Source of the DNA: Pictodentalium vernedei
Lineage: Eukaryota > Mollusca > Scaphopoda > Dentaliida > Dentaliidae
Length of the DNA: 64,000 nt
Direction of reading: 5' to 3'
Assembly (NCBI GenBank): GCA_031216915.1
Contig: CM062294.1
Location: forward strand, 34,053,128 to 34,117,127
Shown here: positions 9,493 to 19,313 of the stretch, piece after piece
Numbering within the stretch: the first letter of the stretch is position 1
Layout: each line of letters starts with the position of its first letter
Position numbers and translations under genes: made by a program
Notes under the pieces: model-generated
Databases searched by the model: none
The model's input: the letters and a program-made list of their open reading frames with translations, nothing else
What the model was told of the DNA's origin: nothing

Positions 9493-10330
9493 CTAATATG
9501 CCTCATCAGGACAGCTTAATTCTAGAACTGACGAAAAATCGCTTTGGTAAAGAAGTGACCTACATATGGCCACGTTGGCTTCAGTGAATTTACGTTTACG
9601 TATAATTTTCGGACTATCCTTTGCTGTGGTAATATTTTCTATATAATATACGCCGAAGTGATCGGAAACATCAGTGATTATTATTCCTGGCGAAGAGGTT
9701 GCTGTTATATTATTTGAGAAGAGGTGATCGATTAAGGTTGCTGAGTGAGTGGTTATCCGAGTGGGTCGAGTAATACACGGTAAAAAGCCCTGACTAACCA
9801 TGAGATCTAGAAAAAATTGTGTTTTAGGATGGCAATTCGTTTTCAATAGGTTGATATTGAAATCTCCCATAATATGTGCCTCAGTGCGTTCATGATTTAT
9901 TCGGTCAGTTATTTCGTTTAGTTTTGTAAGGAAGACATCTATATCCGCTTTTGGCTGTGTGTTTGGTCTATATATGACCCCAATTAGTTTTTTGATATTA
10001 TTTACCTTGATTTCGACAAACAGAGACTCAATTACATGGGGAATGAACACAGACAGATCGTTTCGTATTATCGGCTCCAGACCCCCCTTAACGTAGAGGC
10101 CCACCCCACCCCTCCCGTCATTCCCCTCAGGTCAGTTCTTATTAATGAGTGGATAATAGCCGCCCTGGTGGTACGACATGTTCGAAGGTATTCGAAATAT
10201 TTCGGTTAACCCTATGATACTAAAGGCATTTTTCGAACCATGTAAGTCTCTCAGCAATTCATTCAAAGAGTCCCAGAGTGCATTTAAGCTTTGGCAGTTT
10301 AAATGAAACATTGAGAATTGATCACTTTGC
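9493..10330 (-). other. Endonuclease domain of the second retrotransposon
   Basis: Blocks in order: FSMFHLNCQSLNALWDSL, FSIIGLTEIFRI, GGVGLYVKGGLEP, ESLFVEI, IGVIYRPN, HIMGDFNINLLK, ATLIDHLFSNNI, DVSDHFGVYYIE. The catalytic GDFN and SDH motifs are both intact. The usual catalytic E-T-W is written T-E-I here, as in several Jockey-like families. A stop separates the first third (LINKN then stop, near 10135) from the remainder, which is open for 203 codons. Confidence 0.85.
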
Positions 10331-10503
10331 TTGATGTTCTTTGATTGAAATTCATTGGGTGAGTAATAATTACAATCGCCTGTATTATCTTTAAATAGGG
10401 GATCTTCATCATTGGAGAGTTCTCATGTTCTGTCATTATAGACCTTAACGAAGTCAAATTCCGGACTCGTCTGTATCTCATCGAGACTAATATTTCCCGC
10501 CAT

Positions 10504-10779
10504 TATTCACAAAACACTGCCAAGTCCTACAATTTCGTACCAATTCATAATCACAGAAACATAATTTGGTCGTTGCCTGCTAATATTTTCAGTTAATTTT
10601 ATAAATCTCACAGCTATGTATATATTGTGTATGTGGTGTGTATTACCTACGCTTAAATAGTCAGTTGTGTACAATGCATGAGCCTTTGTGTGCACAAGGC
10701 ACAAAAAAAATAATCACAAACATCAACAAAAAACATATATACAAATTTCAGGATTGAATAGAGATAAGATTTTGAGAGT
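10504..10779. other. AT-rich stretch, possible 5' UTR of the second retrotransposon
   Basis: It lies immediately upstream of the putative ATG at 10503 of the retrotransposon on the minus strand. I see no recognisable protein, promoter box or repeat. Confidence 0.3.
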
Positions 10780-10856
10780 GAATGGTGGAATGGTGTATTA
10801 TTGAGATGGTTCTTATCGAATGGTTGAATTGTGTATTATTGGAATCGTTCTTTTCC
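10780..10856. repeat. 38 bp imperfect tandem duplication
   Basis: Copies at 10780-10817 and 10818-10856 start GAATGGTKGAATKGTGTATT and share the following TATTGRGATSGTTCTT. They are diverged at several positions. Confidence 0.85.
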
Positions 10857-10868
10857 ATGGTTCATACA

Positions 10869-11420
10869 CAGCCTTAGAAATAAATTCAAGGGTTTTTCAA
10901 GGATTATTCAAGACCGAGATACAGTTGGAGAAGGCTGAATCCAGCCATTGATATTATGTCTTTACGCCTGTAATCGGATGTACAAAAAAAATTAAGGGTT
11001 TGTCAACGATTAAGCATATTCAATAGTTTTTTTTTCAAGGGTCATGGCGAGTGCAAGAGATTTTTAAGGCACGCATAATTCTTGAGGGTTTCTCAAAAGC
11101 TCTGCTGACCCTCTTAACAACAGCGGGATCAGGTGCATACATGTATTGAATTTAATTTCTTGGGTATATTGAAAGTGCAATATAAGATTTCAATAGAAAA
11201 TGCACTTTAAGCAAGACGAGACCAAAGTTCGGATTTGAATGTCTGGAATATACAAAGCCTTAGGAGAAAAAATCAACGGTTTATCAAGGATTATTCAAGA
11301 CTGAGATTTAATTGGTGAAGGCTGAGGGAAAAAAAGAAAGAAATGAAAAAAGTAAAAATGCACTTTGAGCAGGAAGAGGCCGAAGTTCGGATTTGGATTT
11401 CTGGAGTATACAACATTGAG
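10869..11420. repeat. Cluster of diverged direct repeats, about 158 bp period
   Basis: A segment with TGCACTTTRAGCARGA and AAGTTCGGATTTGRAT occurs at about 11201 and again at 11359 (158 bp apart). A linked segment, GCCTTAG followed by TCAAGGATTATTCAAGACYG and GAAGGCTGA, occurs at about 10871-10930 and 11254-11322. These look like old dispersed or tandem repeat copies. I see no protein. Confidence 0.75.
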
Positions 11421-11647
11421 TTATTTATTTATTTATTATTGTTGAAGGTCGCGTTTCTCGACAAAATGGCTAACAGTGATTGCAGCAGGGAAATAAAGTC
11501 AAACTTAGTCAATCGTTTATATCCATTTGCTGAGGGGCTGCGCCCAGCGGTATTGGTCACCGGGTCCCATTTTACCAGTAAAGCCAAATTTGTTTACCTT
11601 AGTAAGCAAGCCTAAGACGTTGAGTTACTCGACCCTTAAAATTGGAG
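11421..11647. other. No gene supported; short ATTT simple repeat
   Basis: A TTATTTATTTATTTATTATT tract lies near 11422-11441. A plus-strand frame from 11343 to 11615 crosses it, but it is built from the direct repeat and the simple repeat and shows no domain. I therefore do not call it a gene. Confidence 0.5.
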
Positions 11648-11743
11648 ACCAGATGGAGAACTGATAAGGATGACCGTGATACAGTCCAGTGTATATGGAC
11701 GTCGGTGGGAACCAAATGGAGAACTGATAAGGATGACCGTGAT
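11648..11743. repeat. 63 bp-spaced direct duplication
   Basis: ACCARATGGAGAACTGATAA followed by GGATGACCGTGAT occurs at 11648 and again at 11711 with one substitution. Confidence 0.9.
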
Positions 11744-12288
11744 TGGGCACAAATCTGTTAAAATATTATGTTTGGTAATAAGTGTATTTGCTGCATAATT
11801 ACCAGAGGTAGCCAACACGGGGCTGTAAATATGGGCAGCCAACCCAGGGCTATAAATATGGGGTAGCCTAGCACCAACAAGCCCGTTGGGCTTCCTGGTG
11901 ACAGACGGCACCACATTCAACATGTTTTTTTTTTTTTTAAATTCCAATGGAGGCTCTACGCATGGGCCTGGCTGCTTCTACGAGGCAGAGAACATTTGCA
12001 GAGGTGTAGAATTACGTGGGGCAGCCAACACAGGACTGTAAATATGGAACAGCCTAGCACCAACAAGCCAGTTAAGGCTTCCTGGCGACAGGCAGCGCCA
12101 CATTCACAATCCTGTCATGTAATATTTTACATTCATATCAGGCAGCCATTTGACAACAATTAGTATGGCTGCATCAAGAAAGTGTATTTGCTGCATAATT
12201 ACATGGGGCGGCCAACTAAGTGTATTTGCTGCATAATTACATGGGGCAGCCAACACAGAGCTGCTACTACGGGGCAGCCAACACAGAG

Positions 12289-12710
12289 GCAGTCATTCAA
12301 TTCCCAATCATATGATTAGTACACCTTGTCGGTCACTGTAGGTGGTCAAGAATTACAGTCAGCAGGGACTGTTCCCCGTGGAACAGCAGCTTGTCGCGAC
12401 CCACAATCCGTTTCTGAGGGACAAATTGTAGGTCACGAATTACATTCGACAGAGGGAGACATTCAGTTCTCAATCATTAGATTGACACACTTTATATGAC
12501 AGGCCGCTATTCCTCGTAGAGCAACAGCTTGTTGTGACACACAATTTGTTTCTGATGAACAAACTGTAGATCACAAATTACATTCCACAGGGGCAGACAT
12601 TCAGTTCCCAATCGTTAGATTGACACACTTTGTATGACAAGCCGCTGTTCCTCGTGGAACAACAGCTTCTCGCCACCTACAATTTGCTTCTGAGGAATAA
12701 TTGTTCTTCA
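12289..12710. repeat. Three tandem copies, period 137-167 bp
   Basis: Units start at 12289, 12456 and 12593 with GMAGWCATTCARTTCYCAAT, and share TTAGATTGACACACTTT, CAACAGCTT and TTTCTGAGG-like blocks. The first unit is longer by about 30 bp because of a repeated GTAGGT..CA.GAATTACA segment. The third unit decays into single-copy sequence near 12710. Confidence 0.8.
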
Positions 12711-12897
12711 CTTGGAATATAACTGTCTAAAAACACAGTTAGTAGCTTTAAACTTATTTTCCAAATTCTACTTGGGGCTCTAAACATATTAATATGAATA
12801 TAATGATTTTTGACATAGAATATGTCTGTTTTGACAACAGCACTGCAGATAAAGATATCGCTGCATTAGATAAAACTTGTTTAGCATGACAACAATT
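12711..12897. other. No gene seen
   Basis: AT-rich connecting sequence. It includes GACAACAGCACTGCAGATA near 12833, which resembles the sequence just outside the right end of the 13082-14045 element. Confidence 0.4.
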
Positions 12898-13081
12898 ACT
12901 ATATTTGCTACATAATTACTTAGGGCAGCCAACACAGGGCAGTAAATATGGGGCAGCCAACACAGGGCTGTAAATATGGGGCAGCCTAGCACCAACAAAC
13001 CCGTGTGGGCTTCCCGGTGACAGACGGCACCACATTCATAATCCTGTCAAGTAATATTTTACATTCCTATCAGGTAACGAT

Positions 13082-14045
13082 TTAAGGGCCTATATAAGTA
13101 ATGAAATTTTGTTTATTTTGAAAATTCTCACCTCTGATATTCCTTCAATTCAAATTAAATATACACAAAATGTACATCAAAATGAAGGTTGGGAGGTATA
13201 GAAGACGAAACACATGTGCAATCAACTCATAGAGTCGACTGTAGGCACCACTGGTTCCTGGAAGTCTGCTGCCGTATTCGCACCAGAACTGATAAATTAA
13301 TAATATTTCAAGAAAACAACTTGTGGCCAAATGTGCTTTATATATCCAAGAACAAAGCTAGGGGATAAAAATTCTTCAAAACACGGCGACAGAGCTGCAG
13401 TGGGGAAAATTTCAAAGCCTTTGCTTTTGTTTACGTATGAGTATACTTTCGATTTCCGGTCGACGTCATCGGACAGAAAAAGCATGTAAAAACAACGCCG
13501 TCTAAAATCAAATAATGAAAAAGATCGCCTTCATACAGTATACTGTTATTAGATAGAGATTGCATAGTTGCCATATTCAGTGCAAGGTATCATGATACCT
13601 GTTGAAATTTCTTAGAATTACGATTTTGTTTTTCAATGGAAATTCGTGGTAACGAATGATTGCGCATGTCTGTCGAGCATGGAAACCATCTTCAATAAAA
13701 ATGCAGACAGTGTTGTGCTTTTCCAAAATGCAGTCCTATTGCTGTATTCGAAAGTGTTTTGAATGCCTAGCTTTGTTCTTGGATATATGAAGCACATTTG
13801 GCCACAAGTTGCTCTGATGAAATATTATTATATAATCAGTTCTGGTGCGAATACGGTAGCAGACTTCCAGGAACCAGTGGTGCCTACAGTCGACTCTATG
13901 AGTCGATTACATATGTGTTTCGTGTTCTATACATCCCAACCTTCATTTTGATGTATACTTTGTGTATATTTAATCTGAATTTAAGAAATATGAGAGGTGA
14001 GAATTTCAAAATAAACAAAATCCCATTACTTATATAGGCCCTTAA
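13082..14045. mobile_element. Long-terminal-inverted-repeat element in a TTAA target
   Basis: The left arm (13082 to about 13384) and right arm (about 13755-14045) are inverted copies of each other over roughly 290-300 bp, with scattered substitutions and an ~11 bp indel at the inner end. The outer ends read TTAAGGGCCTATATAAGTAA and, inverted, CTTATATAGGCCCTTAA. The ~370 bp centre is unique and has no recognisable transposase. A paralogous empty site at 12131-12180 (ATTTGACAACA..TAGTATGGCTGCATCAA) matches the joined flanks, which supports insertion at TTAA with TTAA duplicated. TTAA is the piggyBac-type target, but piggyBac ends usually start CCC, not GGG, so the superfamily is open. The two arms encode a similar ~60-residue frame on opposite strands, which is simply the inverted repeat. 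Confidence 0.75.
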
Positions 14046-14099
14046 CAACAGCACTGCAAATAGTATGGCTGCATCAATACAGAATTATTTAGCAGGTCT
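14046..14099. other. Flank between the inverted-repeat element and the satellite
   Basis: It matches the repeat family seen at 12155-12180 (TAGTATGGCTGCATCAA). This is the last non-satellite sequence in the window. Confidence 0.6.
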
Positions 14100-14416
14100 T
14101 TCATCTATTCAGTGAGATTCCAATAATAGTTCTACCTCTGCCATTATCAGGTGAGGTTCAAATAACACCTCTACCCAGGGGGTTGGGCTTGGCTGCCATC
14201 GGGAAGAAAACAACAATGACTGTTTTAGGTGAGTTTCAACATTCATCTGTTAGGTGTGATTCAGATAATAATTCTACCTCTGCCATAGTCAGGTTCTACC
14301 TCTGCCATTATCAGGTGAGGTTCAAATAACACCTCCGCCCAGGGGGTTGGGCTTGGCTTCCATCAGGAAGAAAACAACAATGACTGTTTTAGGTGAGATT
14401 CAACATTCATCTGATA

Positions 14417-14730
14417 CAGTTAAAACTAAAAGTCCTGTCATGAAATGCGCACAAATAGCACGTTGATATGCGCGTTAATGTACGCGTTATGGCCCAAGTA
14501 AAGCTATCAAATTCTGTACATACGGCCTGTGCACAAGCAATGTTTCAGCCAATGGACCTCCGGGTAACCCGGAGGTCCATTGGCAGAAACATTGCATGTG
14601 TTTGCTATGAGTAACCAGGAGAACCTGCCGTGCTTTGGATGCCATTCGATATGGGAATTGCGTGCAATTCCAACGCGCAATTAAGCCTAGATAAGCGCAC
14701 TATTCGTGACAGGACTTCTAGTTTTAACTG
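14417..14730. mobile_element. MITE copy 1 (ancestral-like), Tc1/mariner-type
   Basis: 314 bp, ends CAGTTAAAACT and AGTTTTAACTG, flanked by TA on both sides. The terminal inverted repeats match at 22 of 23 positions. The central palindrome at 14537-14595 has 29 bp arms with a single mismatch around one central base. There is no open frame for a transposase. The next monomer carries TACATGTA at 14895-14902. Confidence 0.9.
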
Positions 14731-15107
14731 TAGGTGTGATTCAGATAATAATTCTACCTCTGCCATAGTCAGGTTCTACCTCTGCCATTATCAGGTGAGG
14801 TTCAAATAACACCTCTACCCAAGGGGTTGGGCTTGGCTTCCATCAGAAAGAAAACAACAATGACTGTTTTAGGTGAGATTCAACATTCATTTGTTACATG
14901 TAGGTGTGATTCAGATAATAATTCTACCTCTGCCATAGTCAGGTTCTACCTCTGCCATTAGCAGGTGAGGTCCAAATAACACCTCTACCCAGGGGGTTGA
15001 GCTTGGCTTCCATCAAGAAGAAAATAACAATGACTGTTTTAGGTGAGATTCAACATTCATTTGTTATGTGTGATTCAGATTTTAATTCTACCTCTGCCAT
15101 AGTCAGG

Positions 15108-15271
15108 TTCTACCTCTGCCATTATCAGGTGAGGTTCAAATAACACATCTACCCAGGGGGTTGGGCTTGGCTTCCATCAGGAAGAAAACAACAATGACTT
15201 TTTTAGGTGAGATTCAACATTCATTTGTTATGTGTGATTCAGATAATAATTCTACCTCTGCCATCGTCAGG
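15108..15271 (+). repeat. Reference 164 bp monomer
   Basis: Measured from one TTCTACCTCTGCCATTATCA to the next. Within it the MITE target is the TA of the TTATGTGTG/TTAGGTGTG segment, about 121-122 bp from the start. AGGTG motifs lie at offsets near 20, 98 and (in the TTAGGTG subtype) 123. The 22 bp duplication spans the monomer junction. Confidence 0.9.
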
Positions 15272-15715
15272 TTCTACCTCTGCCATTATCAGGTGAGGTT
15301 CAAATAACACCTCTACCCGGGGGGTTGGGCTTGGCTTCCATCAGGAAGAAAACAACAATGACTGTTTTAGGTGAGATTCAACATTCATCTGTTAGGTGTG
15401 ATTCAGATAATAATTCTACCTCTGCCATAGTCAGGTTCTACCTCTGCCACTATCAGGTGAGGTTCAAATAACACCTCCGCACAGGGGGTTGGGCTTGGCT
15501 TCCATCAGGAAGAAAATAACAATGACTGTTTTAGGTGAGATTCAACATTCATTTGTTATGTGTGATTCAGATTTTAATTCTACCTCTGCCATAGTCAGGT
15601 TCTACCTCTGCCATTATCAGGTGAGGTTCAAATAACACCTCTACCCGGGGGGTTGGGCTTGGCTTCCATCAGGAAGAAAACAACAATGACTGTTTTAGGT
15701 GAGATTCAACACTCA

Positions 15716-15892
15716 TCTGTTAGGTGTGATTCAGATAATAATTCTACCTCTGCCATAGTCGGGTTCTACCTCTGCCATTATCAGGTGAGGTTCAAATAAC
15801 ACCTCTATCCAGGGGGTTGGGCTTGGCTTCCATCAGGATGAAAACAACAATGACTGTTTTAGGTGAGATTCAACATTCATTTGTTACATGTA
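15716..15892. repeat. MITE-less version of a MITE-flanking block
   Basis: The distinctive downstream flank of several MITE copies (ATAGTCGGGTTC, CTCTATCCAGG, then TACATGTA at 15885-15892) is present here. The site where the MITE should sit (about 15719-15722) is an unmarked TGTTAGGTGTG. The element is absent with no footprint. Confidence 0.75.
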
Positions 15893-16712
15893 GGTGTGAT
15901 TCAGATAATAATTCTACCTCTGCCATAGTCAGGTTCTACCTCTGCCATTATCAGGTGAGGTTCCAATAACACCTCTACCCAGGGGGTTGGGCTTGGCTTC
16001 CATCAGGAAGAAAACAACAATGACTGTTTTAGGTGAGATTCAACATTCTTTTGTTATGTGCGATTCAGATAATAATTCTACCTCTGCCATAGTCAGGTTC
16101 TACCTCTGCCATTATCAGGTGAGGTTCAAATAACACCTCTACCCGGGGGGTTGGGCTTGGCTTCCATCAGGAAGAAAACAACAATGACTGTTTTAGGTGA
16201 GATTCAACATTCATCTGTTAGGTGTGATTCAGATAATAATTCTACCTCTGTCATAGTCAGGTTCTACCTCTGCCATTATCAGGTGAGGTTCAAATAACAC
16301 CTCCGCCCAGGGGGTTGGGCTTGGCTTCCATCAGAAAGAAAATAACAATGACTGTTTTAGGTGAGATTCAACAATCATTTGTTATGTGTGAATCAGATTT
16401 TAATTCTACCTCTGCCATAGTCAGGTTCTACCTCTCCCATTATCAGGTGAGGTTCAAATAACACCTCAACCCGGGGGGTTGGGCTTGGCTTCCATCAGGA
16501 AGAGAACAACAATGACTGTTTTAGGTGAGATTCAACATTCATCTGTTAGGTGTGATTCAGATAATAATTCTACCTCTGCCATAGTCAGGTTCTACCTCTG
16601 CCATTATCAGGTGAGGTTCAAATAACACCTCCGAACCGGGGGTTGGGCTTGGCTTCCATCAGGAAGAAAACAACAATGACTGTTTTAGGTGAGATTCAAC
16701 ATTCATCTTTAA

Positions 16713-17026
16713 CAGTTAAAACTAGAAGTCCTGTCATGAAATGCGCACAAATAGCACGTTGATATGCGCGTTAATGTACGCGTTATAGCCCAAGTAAAGC
16801 TATCAAATTCTGAACATACGGCCTGTGCACAAGCAATGTTTCAGCCAATGGACCTCCGGGTAACCCGGAGGACCATTGGCAGAAACATTGCATGTGTTTG
16901 CTATGAGTAACCAGGAGAACCTGCCGTGCTTTGGATGCCATTCGATATGGGAATTGCGCGTAATTCCAACGCGCAATTAAGCCCAGATAAGCCCACTATT
17001 CGCGACAGGACTTTTAGTTTTAACTG
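16713..17026. mobile_element. MITE copy 2 (class delta)
   Basis: Left flank reads TCTTTAA instead of TGTTA. Class markers are AATTCTGAACATAC, GCGCGTAATTCC and GCCCAGATAAGCCCAC. Footprint TACATGTA at 17191-17198. Confidence 0.9.
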
Positions 17027-18999
17027 TAGGTGTGATTCAGATAATAATTCTACCTCTGCCATAGTCGGGTTCTACCTCTGCCATTATCAGGTGAGGTTCA
17101 AATAACACCTCTATCCAGGGGGTTGGGCTTGGCTTCCATCAGGAGGAAAACAACAATGACTGTTTTAGGTGAGATTCAACATTCATTTGTTACATGTAGG
17201 TGTGATTCAGATAATAATTCTACCTCTGCCATAGTCAGGTTCTACCTCTGCCATTATCAGGTGAGGTTCCAATAACACCTCTACCCAGGGGGTTGGGCTT
17301 GGCTTCCATCAGGAAGAAAACAACAATGACTGTTTTAGGTGAGATTCAACATTCTTTTGTTATGTGCGATTCAGATAATAATTCTACCTCTGCCATAGTC
17401 AGGTTCTACCTCTGCCATTATCAGGTGAGGTTCAATTAACACCTCCGCCCAGGGGGTTGGGCTTGGCTTCCATCAGAAAGAAAATAACAATGACTGTTTT
17501 AGGTGAGATTCAACAATCATTTGTTATGTGTGAATCAGATTTTAATTCTACCTCTGCCATAGTCAGGTTCTACCTCTCCCATTATCAGGTGAGGTTCAAA
17601 TAACACCTCAACCCGGGGGGTTGGGCTTGGCTTCCATCAGGAAGAGAACAACAATGACTGTTTTAGGTGAGATTCAACATTCATCTGTTAGGTGTGATTC
17701 AGATAATAATTCTACCTCTGCCATAGTCAGGTTCTACCTATGCCATTATCAGGTGAGGTTCAAATAACACCTCCGCCCAGGGGTTGGGCTTGGCTTCCAT
17801 CAGGAAGAAAATAACAATGACTGTTTTAGGTGAGATTCAACATTCATTTGTTATGTGTGATTCAGATTTTAATTCTACCTCTGCCATAGTCAGGTTCTAC
17901 CTCTGCCATTATCAGGTGAGGTTCAAATAACACCTCAACCCGGGGGGTTGGGCTTGCCTTCTATCAGGAAGAAAACAACAATGACTGTTTTAGGTGAGAT
18001 TCAACATTCATCTGTTAGGTGTGATTCAGATAATAATTCTACCTCTGCCATAGTCAGGTTCTACCTCTGCCATTATCAGGTGAGGTTCAAATAACACCTC
18101 CGCCCAGGGGGTTGGGCTTGGCTTCCATCAGGAAGAAAACAACAATGACTGTTTTAGGTGAGATTCAACATTCATTTGTTATGTGTGATTCAGATTTTAA
18201 TTCTACCTCTGCCATAGTCAGTTTCTACCTCTGCCATTATCAGGTGAGGTTCAAATAACACCTCTACCCGGGGGTTGGGCTTGGCTTCCATCTGGAAGAA
18301 AACAACAATGACTGTTTTAGGTGAGATTCAACATTCATCTGTTAGGTGTGATTCAGATAATAATTCTACCTCTGCCATCGTCAGGATCTACCTCTGCCAT
18401 TATCAGGTGAGGTTCAAATAACACCTCCTCCCAGGGGGGTTGGGCTTGGCTTCCATCAGGAAGAAAATAACAATGACTGTTTTAGGTGAGATTCAACATT
18501 CATCTGTTATGTGTGATTCAGATTTTAATTCTACCTCTGCCATAGTCAGGTTCTACCTCTGCCATTATCAGGTGAGGTTCAAATAACACCTCTACCCGGG
18601 GGGTTGGGCTTGGCTTCCATCAGGAAGAAAACAACAATGACTGTTTTAGGTGAGATTCAACATTCATCTGTTAGGTGTGATTCAGATAATAATTCTACCT
18701 CTGCCATAGTCAGGTTCTACGTCTGCCATTATCAGGTGAGGTTCAAATAACACCTCCGCCCAGGGGTTGGCTTGGCTTCCATCAGGAAGAAAACAACAAT
18801 GACTGTTTTAGGTGAGATTCAACATTCAGCTGTTAGGTGTTATTCAGATAATAATTCTACCTCTGCCATAGTCAGGTTCTACGTCTGCCATTATCAGGTG
18901 AGGTTCAAATAACACCTCTGAACCGGGGGTTGGGCTTGGCTTCCATCAGGAAGAAAACAACAATGACTGTTTTAGGTGAGATTCAACATTCATCTGTTG

Positions 19000-19313
19000 C
19001 AGTTAAAACTAGAAGTCCTGTCATGAAATGCGCACAAATAGCACGTTGATATGCGCGTTAATGTACGCGTTATGGTCCAAGTAAAGCTATCAAATTCTGT
19101 ACATACGGCCTGTGCACAAGCAATGTTTCAGCCAATGGACCTCCGGGTAACCCGGAGGACCATTGGCAGAAACATTGTATGTGTTTGCTATGAGTAACCA
19201 GGAGAACCTGCCGTGCTTTGGATGCCATTCGACATGGGAATTGCGTGCAATTCCAACGCGCAATTAAGCCTGGATAAGCCCACCATTCGTGACAGGACTT
19301 TTAGTTTCAACTG
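19000..19313. mobile_element. MITE copy 3 (class alpha)
   Basis: Left flank TTG (TA changed to TG). Class markers are CATTCGACATGGG and a right end TTTCAACTG. Footprint derivative TACATGGA at 19478-19485. Confidence 0.9.

Larger units (their letters stand above)
7955..10503 (-). pseudogene. Second decayed non-LTR retrotransposon: endonuclease - RT, 3'-truncated
   Basis: The minus strand begins at an ATG at 10501-10503 (MAGNISLDEIQTSPEFDF), with a stop after about 25 codons. It then runs into endonuclease blocks FHLNCQSLNALWDSL, GGVGLYVKGGLEP, GVIYRPN, MGDFNINLLKT, ATLIDHLFSN and DVSDHFGVY. A linker follows (9490-9000) with CKIFNKIKKQSKAMYYNKIL and ACAFNDFFVNTG. The RT has SEDCDGITTHLLK, NNYRPISILPAFSKILEKLM, VFIDFSKAFDTINHSILINK, CGVPQGSRVGPILFLLYI and SFADDTTVYA (FADD at 8156-8167). 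RT similarity stops after VLINPTGSTL near 7955, so the thumb and C terminus are absent. In-frame stops (for example near 8875 and 10430) and a 106 bp internal duplication show it is dead. It belongs to a different family from the 2A-bearing copy. Confidence 0.92.
11780..13075. repeat. Repeat cluster: four copies of a GGGGCAGCCAACAC family
   Basis: Related copies occur at about 11780-11923, 12007-12155, 12160-12290 (partial) and 12898-13075. The shared order is TTTGCTGCATAATTAC, GGGGCAGCCAACACAGGGCT, TAAATATGGGGCAGCC, CTAGCACCAACAA, GGGCTTCCTGGTGACAG, then CACATTCA. Two of the copies continue into AATATTTTACATTC and ATCAGG. The partial copy carries a local duplication of AGTGTATTTGCTGCATAATT at 12180 and 12219. 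No coding content is evident. Part of this family forms the flanks of the long-inverted-repeat element at 13082-14045 and supplies a paralogous empty site for it. Confidence 0.85.

Noticed and set aside
11343..11615. 90-codon plus-strand frame
   Set aside because: It crosses a direct repeat and an ATTT simple repeat and has no recognisable domain.
13145..14037. Paired ~60-residue frames (MATSC...FNLN) on opposite strands
   Set aside because: They are the two arms of the 13082-14045 inverted repeat, so the similarity is not evidence for a conserved protein.
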